Of a stretch of DNA of 64,000 bases, positions 7,731-14,959 are shown in pieces. The stretch covers positions 1 to 64,000 of the forward strand of contig JBPOII010000007.1 in the NCBI GenBank assembly GCA_052034625.1. Direction: 5' to 3'. Source of the stretch: JAVBLP01 sp052034625. GTDB lineage: Bacteria; Elusimicrobiota; Endomicrobiia; Endomicrobiales; Endomicrobiaceae. Position numbers and translations under genes: made by a program. Each line of letters starts with the position of its first letter. Within the stretch, counting starts at the first letter, position 1. Below the pieces are notes generated by a model. It saw nothing but the letters and a program-made list of their open reading frames with translations, was not told the origin of the DNA and did not search any database.

Positions 7731-8943
7731 GAAAATTGTTATTCCTATCGGTCCGCAGCATCCTGCTTTAAAAGAGCCTGCAAGTTTTGATGTTACTCTT
7801 CAGGGTGAAAAAGTTGAAGATATAATGGTAAAGCTCGGATATAATCACAGAGGCATAGAAAAAGCCTGTGAATTAAAACCTTATCTGCATGATATTTACC
7901 TTTTGGAAAGAGTGTGCGGTATATGCTCACATTCACATTCAACATGCTTTTTGCAGGCTGTTGAAGAAATAGCCGGGCTTGATATTCCTATGAGAGCGAA
8001 ATATATACGTTCTATCATAGGTGAAATGGAACGCATACACAGCCATCTTCTTTGGCTCGGTGTTGCCGCACATGAAATAGGTTTTGACACTTTGCTTATG
8101 TATTCTTGGAGAGACAGGGAAATTATAATGGACCTTCTTGCTCTTCTTACAGGCAATAGAGTAAATTATGCTGTCAATGTTCTTGGCGGTGTAAGAAAAG
8201 ATATCAGCGACGAAGAAAAAGATCAAATATTGAAAGCTGTTGATACTCTTGAAGAAAGGGCAAAGTATTATGCACAGCTATGCCAGGAAGAAGTAACGAT
8301 TATTAAAAGACTTTCAAAAGTAGGATATCTCTCACATGAAGATGCCGTAAGAATGGGAGCGGTAGGACCTACAGGCAGAGCTTCAAATGTTAAAAGAGAT
8401 GTAAGAGCGGAAGATGCTTATGCCGCATATGGCGAAATTGATTTTAAAATAGTTACAGATGATCATTGTGATGTTTATGGCAGAGCTTTAGTAAGAGTAG
8501 GCGAAGTTTTGCAGGCTTGTTCCATAATAAGACAGCTTTTGGCAAAGCTTCCGGCAACTCCTTTGAAAGTTAATGCACCGCGATTGATTCCTGCCGGCGA
8601 AGCGATAAGCAGATATGAAGCCCCGAGAGGCGAAGATGTCCATTATGTCAGATCTAACGGTACAGATAAACCTGAAAGGGTAAAGCTTAGAGCTCCTACT
8701 CTTGCAAATGTTCAGGCTGTTTCGACAATGCTTGAAAAAGGTTATCTGGCAGATGTCACTATAGTTGTTGCCGCTATAGACCCATGTTTTTCTTGTACTG
8801 ACAGAATGGTAATTGCTCTTAATGACAGTAAGTCAAATACAGGTTCCGAACTTACTTGGAAACAGTTAAGACAGCAAAGTATTGATTGGTACAAAAAAAA
8901 TAGAGGCATTGATTTTTCAAAAGTAAAAGTAGACATTAAATAA
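7723..8943 (+). CDS. Group 4 [NiFe] hydrogenase catalytic large subunit (NuoD-like)
   Basis: This 406-residue catalytic subunit keeps both NiFe-binding motifs: Cys65/Cys68 in RVCGICSHSH and Cys355/Cys358 in DPCFSCTDR. Real NuoD proteins lack these cysteines, so this is a hydrogenase and not complex I. ATG at 7723 is preferred because AGGAGG lies just upstream; the longer frame adds 13 Lys/Arg-rich residues. The protein continues about 45 residues past Arg361 (next residue Met362). By analogy with HycE (cleaved after Arg in DPCxxCTDR), this tail should be removed on nickel insertion, and a maturation protease gene lies in the same operon. The expected reaction is 2H+ + 2e- to H2. Confidence 0.93.
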   Translation: MPKKIVIPIGPQHPALKEPASFDVTLQGEKVEDIMVKLGYNHRGIEKACELKPYLHDIYLLERVCGICSHSHSTCFLQAVEEIAGLDIPMRAKYIRSIIGEMERIHSHLLWLGVAAHEIGFDTLLMYSWRDREIIMDLLALLTGNRVNYAVNVLGGVRKDISDEEKDQILKAVDTLEERAKYYAQLCQEEVTIIKRLSKVGYLSHEDAVRMGAVGPTGRASNVKRDVRAEDAYAAYGEIDFKIVTDDHCDVYGRALVRVGEVLQACSIIRQLLAKLPATPLKVNAPRLIPAGEAISRYEAPRGEDVHYVRSNGTDKPERVKLRAPTLANVQAVSTMLEKGYLADVTIVVAAIDPCFSCTDRMVIALNDSKSNTGSELTWKQLRQQSIDWYKKNRGIDFSKVKVDIK

Positions 8944-8977
8944 TATAAAAGTGAAATTTGAAGTAAGAGGATAAGAG

Positions 8978-9916
8978 ATGTTATCAGCTTTGTTATCAAT
9001 TTTAATTTTTCCTGGTTTCTTATTCTTGTTCATTCTTGCACTGGCTGCAGAGTATGTAGACAGAAAACTTTATGCGAGAATGCAGACAAGAAAAGGACCT
9101 CCTTGGTATCAGCCATTTGCCGATCTGGTAAAGCTGTTATCTAAAGAGCTTATCATTCCAGAACTTGCAGATAAATGGATATTTAAGACTTTGCCTCTTC
9201 TTGCTTGCGGGGCAGCATTATTGGCATTCTTGTATATACCTATTTGGAAGCCGGATTCCATGTTTTCGTTTAGAGGTGATATAGTTGCGGTCATTTATAT
9301 TATGACTATCCCTACTCTTACATATTTTCTTGGAGGCTGGTATTCAAGATCCCTTTATTCGCTCATAGGTTCAATGCGTGTTCTTACACAGCTTTTCTCA
9401 TATGAAGTTCCGCTTCTTATGGCTGTGCTTGCTCCGGGGATTCTTGCAAGCTCTTGGACTTTTTCAGAAGTTATAACTTTTTATTCTGCAAACGGATTTT
9501 TATTCCTTGTAAATATTATAGGTTTCGGAGTAGCATTGGTCGCTGTTCAGGGTAAACTTGAAAAAGTGCCTTTTGATATACCTGAAGCCGAAACAGAGAT
9601 TGTTGCCGGTTCTTTTACTGAATATACAGGACCTCTTTATGCTTATTTTAAACTTGCGATGAATATGCAGACAATAGCTGTGGCAGCACTTTTGTCAGCA
9701 GTATTTCTTCCTTTTGGATACAATCTCGGTTTTATATTAGGTATTTTGATATTCCTTCTTAAAGTTCTTTTTATAGTTTCCCTTCTTACCGTAGTAAGAA
9801 CTATTTTTGCAAGAATAAGAATGGACCAGATGGTAGAATTTTGCTGGAAAATTCTTGCACCATTAGCTTTACTCCAAATTTTAATAAATATACTTTTAAA
9901 GGTATTGGTATTATAA
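8978..9916 (+). CDS. Hydrogenase membrane anchor subunit, NuoH/HycD family
   Basis: This 312-residue protein has eight helices and the NuoH hallmarks: RKGPPWYQPFADLVKLLSKE near residues 36-55 and VPFDIPEAETEIVAGSFTEY near residues 196-215, the acidic loops that couple the hydrogenase head to the membrane. It starts 34 bases after the large subunit with AAGAGG upstream. The stop overlaps the ATG of the next gene (TAATG). Confidence 0.92.
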   Translation: MLSALLSILIFPGFLFLFILALAAEYVDRKLYARMQTRKGPPWYQPFADLVKLLSKELIIPELADKWIFKTLPLLACGAALLAFLYIPIWKPDSMFSFRGDIVAVIYIMTIPTLTYFLGGWYSRSLYSLIGSMRVLTQLFSYEVPLLMAVLAPGILASSWTFSEVITFYSANGFLFLVNIIGFGVALVAVQGKLEKVPFDIPEAETEIVAGSFTEYTGPLYAYFKLAMNMQTIAVAALLSAVFLPFGYNLGFILGILIFLLKVLFIVSLLTVVRTIFARIRMDQMVEFCWKILAPLALLQILINILLKVLVL

Positions 9917-10485
9917 TGAAAAAACTAGGTGCTATTATTGTTGAAGCTATAAAATCACTTTTTAAAAAACCGGTTACTTCAGAATATCCGTATAAAAAGC
10001 GTGAAATACATAAAAGTTATGCCGGTATGATCTCTTTTGAACAGAAAAAGTGCATAGGCTGCCAGATTTGCGTAAGGAACTGCCCGGCAAGTGCTATAAA
10101 GATAACTAAGGTTGCAGATAAAGTTTTCAGCTGCGAACTTTCTCTTGCAAACTGTATTTTTTGTTCGCAATGCGTACTTACTTGTCCTAAAAAGGCACTT
10201 CACACTACCGACAAATTTGAACTTGCTCAGATAGATAAAACAAAACTGATAGTGAATCTTGAGGAATTAAATCCGGAAGGTAAAATGACAGCTGAAGATC
10301 TTGCCGCTATAGAAGCTGCCGCGGCAAAAGCAAAAGAAGCCGCGCTTGCCGCCGCAAAAGCTAAAAAAGCCCAAGAAGAAAAAGAAACTCAAAATAAAGC
10401 TGAAAAAAAAGCTTCTACTCCAAACCAAGAACTTCCATTTGACAAAAATACTCAGAGTGAAAAACCTAAAAAATCTGCTGAATAA
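9916..10485 (+). CDS. Polyferredoxin-like subunit (NuoI/HycF-like) with Ala/Lys/Glu-rich tail
   Basis: This 189-residue protein has two [4Fe-4S] motifs, CIGCQICVRNCP and CIFCSQCVLTCP, between about residues 48 and 95, as in NuoI/HycF. It should take electrons from ferredoxin for the NiFe centre. ATG at 9916 overlaps the upstream stop; a longer frame from 9841 lies inside the NuoH-like gene and is unlikely. Residues from about 120 onward are a charged, Ala/Lys/Glu-rich, probably helical tail (AAAAKAKEAALAAAKAKKAQ) ending in a disordered-looking KPKKSAE. The tail is not part of the usual family fold, and its role is unknown. Confidence 0.88.
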   Translation: MKKLGAIIVEAIKSLFKKPVTSEYPYKKREIHKSYAGMISFEQKKCIGCQICVRNCPASAIKITKVADKVFSCELSLANCIFCSQCVLTCPKKALHTTDKFELAQIDKTKLIVNLEELNPEGKMTAEDLAAIEAAAAKAKEAALAAAKAKKAQEEKETQNKAEKKASTPNQELPFDKNTQSEKPKKSAE

Positions 10486-10520
10486 ATATTTCAAAAACTC
10501 TGACAAAGAAACGGCAAATA

Positions 10521-11006
10521 ATGAAAAATATAAAAAATGTTATTAAAGAGTTTTTGAAAGACTCCGAAAGAACTGTATTTCTTGCTATCGGTTCTGAATT
10601 ACGTGCTGATGATGCAGCAGGCGTGCTTACCGCAAAAGAACTTCTTAAAAACGCCCTTCCTGATAATTTTAATGTATTGATAGGATATACTGCCCCTGAA
10701 AATCTTACGGGAGAGATAAAAAAATATAAACCTTCGCATCTCATAATATGCGATGCTGCCGAAAGCGGAATGAAGCCGGGCGATATTAGCATTATTGCTG
10801 TTGACGATGTGGATGGGGCTGCTTTTTCTACACACATGATGCCCATGAATGTTTTTATAAACTATATTTCGCAGGATAATCCGTGCAAATCATTGATACT
10901 TGGCATACAGCCGAAAACGCTTGAATTCGGTGATGAAATGTCTTCAGAAGTCAGACAAACCGCTGTTAAACTCTCAGAAACGATATTAGAAGTTCTTAAA
11001 AAATAA
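10521..11006 (+). CDS. hycI: Hydrogenase maturation protease (HycI/HyaD family)
   Basis: This 161-residue protein matches the nickel-dependent C-terminal processing endopeptidases of [NiFe] hydrogenases. Signature features are the N-terminal AIGSELRADDAAG segment (about residues 22-34, the G-[N/S]-x-L-x-x-D-D-x-x-G pattern with nickel-liganding Asp), ICDAAESG (about 75-82) and THMMPM with a conserved His near 108-113. It lies 35 bases after the polyferredoxin gene and ends the operon. Its substrate should be the large subunit at 7723-8943, which still carries a C-terminal extension. Confidence 0.88.
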   Translation: MKNIKNVIKEFLKDSERTVFLAIGSELRADDAAGVLTAKELLKNALPDNFNVLIGYTAPENLTGEIKKYKPSHLIICDAAESGMKPGDISIIAVDDVDGAAFSTHMMPMNVFINYISQDNPCKSLILGIQPKTLEFGDEMSSEVRQTAVKLSETILEVLKK

Positions 11007-11083
11007 AATCGTTATAATTATGCTGGCAAAAAAACAAAAAACTATATAGAATATCAACTGTAAATTAAAAATGATGAGGCTAT

Positions 11084-14000
11084 ATGAAAATTAACAAAAT
11101 TGCTCTCGGCATCCTTTTTTCCTTTTTAGGATGTGTTTCGCTTTTTGCGGAACCTCTCTACTTTCAAAACCAGCAGGATATAACAGATAGTTGGCAGAGT
11201 ATAAGTGCTTCAAGTCCTGCATATTTTTATAGAGATTTTACTATAAATGAAGAAATAGTGAATATGGAGAGCGGCTCCATGCTTTCATCTGATGACGATA
11301 AAAGGTTTCGTACGCTCAGAATGAGTGATAATTCATATAATAGATTTTTAAGTTTCTCTTCCGGGACAAATAATGTTGTTCTTACATTAAATAATATAAG
11401 CCTTGCCGATGCAAACTATACCGGAGATAGTACTCAGGGCGGCGGTGCAATTTATGTGGCAGGCAGCGGATTTACTTTGCACGGGAATGCTGCTTTTGAG
11501 CAAAACATATCTTCTGTTTCCGGCGGTGCAATTTATGTGGCTTCTGGTACTGTAACTTTTACTGACTCAATAAAGTTTAATAATAATGCTGCCACTTTGG
11601 GTACGGGTTCAAAAGGCGGTGCTCTCTTTTCAGGCGGCAGCATTCATTTTAGTTCTCAAAGTATGCTTGAAGCAAGAGGGAATTCTGTTGCGGGCGATGG
11701 CGGGGTGCTGTATGCCGAAGGCAATATCATTATTGAGGGCGGTGCTTCTTTTAGTGATAATAAATCCAAAACAAGCTATGCTTCCGGTTCCGGAGGCGCT
11801 GCTTATGCTGAAGGATCTATAGTATTTTCTTCTACAAACTCTGTTATATTGCTGTCTAAAAATACTGCCAATAAAAACGGCGGCGGATTGTATTCAGGTT
11901 CTTCGGTAACATTTCACGGTGGTGCAATCATAGATTCAAACAAGGCTTTGGTTGACCAAAGTACTGATACGATACATTATGGCGGCGGTATTTTCGCTGA
12001 AGGAAATGTTTCATTTTTATCTACAACTTCGCTTGTAGAAATAAAAAACAATAGTGCAAGAGATAATGGCGGCGGCATTTATTCAAGTGATACAGTAAGA
12101 TTTGCGGGAAATACTAATATTCAAGGCAATATTGCAAATTATCATTCAGGCGGCGGAGTGTGGGCACTTAATAATATTGTATTCACATCATCAAATACTA
12201 CTCTTAATATTTCATCCAATTCTGCCAGAGAAAGCGGCGGCGGTCTTTATTCTAAAAACGGATATGTCAATATAAGTGCTTATGCAAATGTCAGAGGCAA
12301 TAAAGCGACAGATACTGGCGGAGCTATATATGCATGCGGTTTTAATCTTTATGACGGAGGGGAGTTTCTGTATAATGCTTCAGACTCTTCCGGAGGTGCA
12401 GTATTTGTAAACGGCGGTAACTCAAGCATTTCAGCACTTACAGGAGATGTTCTGTTTTCAAATAATACGGCACTGAAAACCGCCAAAAAGAACGATCTGC
12501 ATATAAGCGCTTCAAGTGTTTCCGCTGCAATGACACTGGATGCCGCTTATGGAAGAAGCATTACTTTTAACAGCGGTATAGATTATGATACGGATGAATT
12601 TGGAAGCAATACAGTACGTATTACAAAAACCGGCGGCGGTAACCTTATACTTAACGGGGACAATTTTTTTCAATATCTGACAGTTAATAGCGGCAGTATG
12701 ACTTTTGGTGCTTCTTCCTCTTTTGAAGCATTTAGTACGATTTTTACAAGCAATACATTTATAAATATGAGAAATAGTAATAATAGCGATAATCTTAATA
12801 TTGGAACTCTTACTACCGGCAGCAGTACCACTCTTTACTATGACATTAATTCAGACAATAATAAGTCAGACTTGATAACGGTTGGCGGTGCAGCTTCAAT
12901 GAACGGAACTACTATAAGGTTTGGTATTGCCGGAATTGATGCAAGCACAAAAACATATCGCATAATTCAGTCGACAAACAGTTTAGGCAGCGGCCAGCTT
13001 AATATAAACTTTGGAAATGCCGATATATATGCAAATGAAGGTAAAGATCTTTCTGACCCAAATGAAGTAATAGTAAGTACATATATGACAAGGGTACATG
13101 CTGATTTGCTTTATGACGGTTATGCGTATTCAGGTTCTTCTTGGACAACTGTTGACCTTGTTGTAAAGATCGATCAGCTTAATGTGATCGACGGTCTTAC
13201 CGATAATCAGCTGCAAAATGCGCTCGCATTGGACAGAGATTACGGTACTTCAACAGGTGACTTATTCTATATTATAGACCGTATAGACAGGATGGAAAGT
13301 GTTTTGGAAAAGAAAAATGCACTAAATGACCTTTCAGGTCATTTCTATGCCAATGCCTTAACTCTTCCGGCAATAAATGTTTCCAGAAATAATGTTTTTT
13401 CAAGGTTAAAGAGAAGTTTTTTCCTTTCTGATGATAGTGCTATGAAGAGAAATATCTGGGTACAAGGTTATGCTTCAAAAAACAAATATAATGGTGATAA
13501 AAACTCTCCCGGCGATTTTGATTCTGAAAATAATGGAGTCCTCGCAGGTTTTGATACAATGAAGAATGATAGGCAGATTTTCGGCATAAATATGGTGTAT
13601 GTCAAAACAAATGCCATGCAAAAACAAGATTCAATGAACATTGAAGGGTATAGTATAGGCGGTTACGGCTCATATTTTTTTGAAAATAATCTTGAATTAA
13701 AATTTATGCTTACAGGAGCAAGACAAAATTATGCTGCTGAAAGATATGTGCGTTATCTTAACAGAAAAACTGCTGCTGATTTTGACGGATACAGCCTCAA
13801 TCTTTCCGGAGAAGCAGCTTATGATTATTATTATGCGGGCGAAATTTATTTAAGACCTTTCATAGGCTTTGATTATGCTTATACGACTACAAGAGAATTT
13901 ACCGAAAAAGGTGCAGAAAGTGCCGACCTTACGATATATTCCGGTTCGTATAATCGTGCCAGTGGAAATTTCGGACTTCAAATAAATAATGGGACCGATA

Positions 14001-14290
14001 TGAAATTAAAATGGTATAGCGAACTTAAATTCGATATGCTTTTTGCCGGCAGATACGGCGAATTTGAAGGGGAATATAAGAATACCGAGAATGCTCTTAA
14101 AATAATAGGTATTGAAAACGATATATTCAGCACGGTTTTTAGCGTCGGTGCACTTTATGATATCTCTTCAAGTATAAGCGTTTATGCCAATATTAACGGT
14201 ATGTATTCAAGAACGCAAAACGGACTTTACGGCAATATAGGTATAAATTATAAGTTTGCAACACATTTTGTAGATTTTTACGACAGATAA
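11084..14290 (+). CDS. Large autotransporter with glycine-rich beta-helix passenger
   Basis: The protein has 1068 residues. A signal peptide occupies residues 1-22 (hydrophobic ALGILFSFLGCVSLFA). Residues about 100-480 hold repeated motifs of the form GGG-[IL]-Y followed by small and polar residues (GGAIYVA, GGGLYSG, GGGIFAE, GGGIYSS), typical of pectin-lyase-like right-handed beta-helices. A linker follows, and residues about 790-1068 form an autotransporter beta-domain beginning NIWVQGYASK. GAGG precedes the ATG. It is probably a surface adhesin or surface-layer protein; no enzymatic motif was found. The C-terminus is THFVDFYDR, so the usual terminal aromatic is displaced. The gene stands alone between the hydrogenase operon and a repeat island. 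Confidence 0.85.
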   Translation: MKINKIALGILFSFLGCVSLFAEPLYFQNQQDITDSWQSISASSPAYFYRDFTINEEIVNMESGSMLSSDDDKRFRTLRMSDNSYNRFLSFSSGTNNVVLTLNNISLADANYTGDSTQGGGAIYVAGSGFTLHGNAAFEQNISSVSGGAIYVASGTVTFTDSIKFNNNAATLGTGSKGGALFSGGSIHFSSQSMLEARGNSVAGDGGVLYAEGNIIIEGGASFSDNKSKTSYASGSGGAAYAEGSIVFSSTNSVILLSKNTANKNGGGLYSGSSVTFHGGAIIDSNKALVDQSTDTIHYGGGIFAEGNVSFLSTTSLVEIKNNSARDNGGGIYSSDTVRFAGNTNIQGNIANYHSGGGVWALNNIVFTSSNTTLNISSNSARESGGGLYSKNGYVNISAYANVRGNKATDTGGAIYACGFNLYDGGEFLYNASDSSGGAVFVNGGNSSISALTGDVLFSNNTALKTAKKNDLHISASSVSAAMTLDAAYGRSITFNSGIDYDTDEFGSNTVRITKTGGGNLILNGDNFFQYLTVNSGSMTFGASSSFEAFSTIFTSNTFINMRNSNNSDNLNIGTLTTGSSTTLYYDINSDNNKSDLITVGGAASMNGTTIRFGIAGIDASTKTYRIIQSTNSLGSGQLNINFGNADIYANEGKDLSDPNEVIVSTYMTRVHADLLYDGYAYSGSSWTTVDLVVKIDQLNVIDGLTDNQLQNALALDRDYGTSTGDLFYIIDRIDRMESVLEKKNALNDLSGHFYANALTLPAINVSRNNVFSRLKRSFFLSDDSAMKRNIWVQGYASKNKYNGDKNSPGDFDSENNGVLAGFDTMKNDRQIFGINMVYVKTNAMQKQDSMNIEGYSIGGYGSYFFENNLELKFMLTGARQNYAAERYVRYLNRKTAADFDGYSLNLSGEAAYDYYYAGEIYLRPFIGFDYAYTTTREFTEKGAESADLTIYSGSYNRASGNFGLQINNGTDMKLKWYSELKFDMLFAGRYGEFEGEYKNTENALKIIGIENDIFSTVFSVGALYDISSSISVYANINGMYSRTQNGLYGNIGINYKFATHFVDFYDR

Positions 14291-14338
14291 AATAAAAAAA
14301 ATTAATAGTTAACAGTGAATAGTTAATATCTTTTGTCG

Positions 14339-14431
14339 TGTCATTCCCGAGTGTCTTAGTCGGGAATCCAGGTTAAAAAATAAAAAAGACAAAGGCAAAG
14401 TGGATCCCCGATTACGAATCTCGGGGATGAC
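14339..14431. repeat. Paired-hairpin repeat (class R1), copy 2
   Basis: TGTCAT-TCCCGA...TCGGGAATCCA, about 35 bases of A-rich spacer, then TGGATCCCCGA...TCGGGGATGAC. The hairpin halves are those of copy 1 in reverse order, so the whole element is inverted relative to 283-376. Confidence 0.82.
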
Positions 14432-14479
14432 AAAAAAACGGCAGTGAATATTTTTTAGTAGTTTAGTCTTTGTCGTTTA

Positions 14480-14868
14480 TGCCGCCTCAGAAGCACAGTT
14501 TATGAACGGAAAGATTTTTCAGACGGCTTAATTCCTGTATGTTTGAAGCAAACAACTTTGTCGTGTCATTCCCGAGTGTCTCAGTCGGGAATCCAAGTTG
14601 AAAAACAAAAAAAGACAAAGGCAAAATGGATCCCCGATTACTAATTTCGGGGATGACCCTAAAGGGTCAGTTTCAGGAATTGGCTGGAAAATCTTGTAGA
14701 GAATGTACTTCAACGGCAGTGCTTTTGGTACTTTTATCGCGTCTGATAAAAGTACAAAGGGTTTAAGGGACAAAGTCCCTTGCAGTTTGCCTTGCAAACC
14801 AGGCGGTGATTTGCTTACTTTTTAAAAGTATGGTGGGTGTAAGAGGGTATGCAATACCCTTGAAATAA
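14480..14868. repeat. Large structured repeat (class R2), copy B, with nested R1
   Basis: The 5' arm (14480-14549: TGCCGCCTCAGAAGCAC...AAGATTTTTCAGACGG...AATTCCTG) pairs with the 3' arm (about 14673-14718: CAGGAATTGGCTGGAAAATCTT...GTACTTCAACGGCA). The apical loop holds a complete R1 element (14564-14657). Downstream come short hairpins in order: TACTTTTATC/GATAAAAGTA (about 14729-14755), AAGGGACAAAGTCCCTT (14765-14781), GTTTGCCTTGCAAAC (14785-14799), TTACTTTTTAAAAGTA (14815-14830) and GGGTATGCAATACCC (about 14844-14859). Confidence 0.8.
14564..14657. repeat. Paired-hairpin repeat (class R1), copy 3, inside R2 copy B
   Basis: Same layout and orientation as 14339-14431 and nearly identical in sequence. 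It lies exactly where copies C and D of R2 have only a short GCCTTT...AAAGGC loop, so it looks like an insertion into an existing R2 element. Confidence 0.8.
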
Positions 14869-14899
14869 CACTAATACAAACTATTTTTGATATGCAGTA

Positions 14900-14948
14900 A
14901 AATAAAAAAACAGGCAGCCTGAGTAATCAGGCTGCCTGTTTTTTGTGT
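14900..14948 (-). terminator. Rho-independent terminator of hppA
   Basis: A perfect 14-bp stem (14909-14922 and 14927-14940, arm AACAGGCAGCCTGA) has a GTAA loop. An A-rich run on the plus strand at 14900-14908 gives the U tract when read on the minus strand. T residues on the other side could let it work in both directions. Confidence 0.9.
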
Positions 14949-14959
14949 TATATATTCTT

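Larger units (their letters stand above)
14291..14959. other. Repeat island between autotransporter and hppA
   Basis: A 669-base gap without a credible gene. It contains R1 copy 2 (14339-14431), R2 copy B (14480-14868) with R1 copy 3 nested in its loop (14564-14657), and the hppA terminator (14900-14948). One open frame on the minus strand (14528-14797) is made entirely of repeat sequence and is rejected as a gene. Confidence 0.8.

Noticed and set aside
948..11006. Complex I (NADH:quinone oxidoreductase) operon
   Set aside because: The NuoD-like subunit keeps all four NiFe-ligating cysteines and a processing protease is present; NuoE/F/G genes are absent from the operon. It is therefore a hydrogenase.
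14528..14797. 89-codon frame on the minus strand
   Set aside because: It runs through R2 copy B and the nested R1; equivalent frames are broken in the other R2 copies, so it is a by-product of the repeat.
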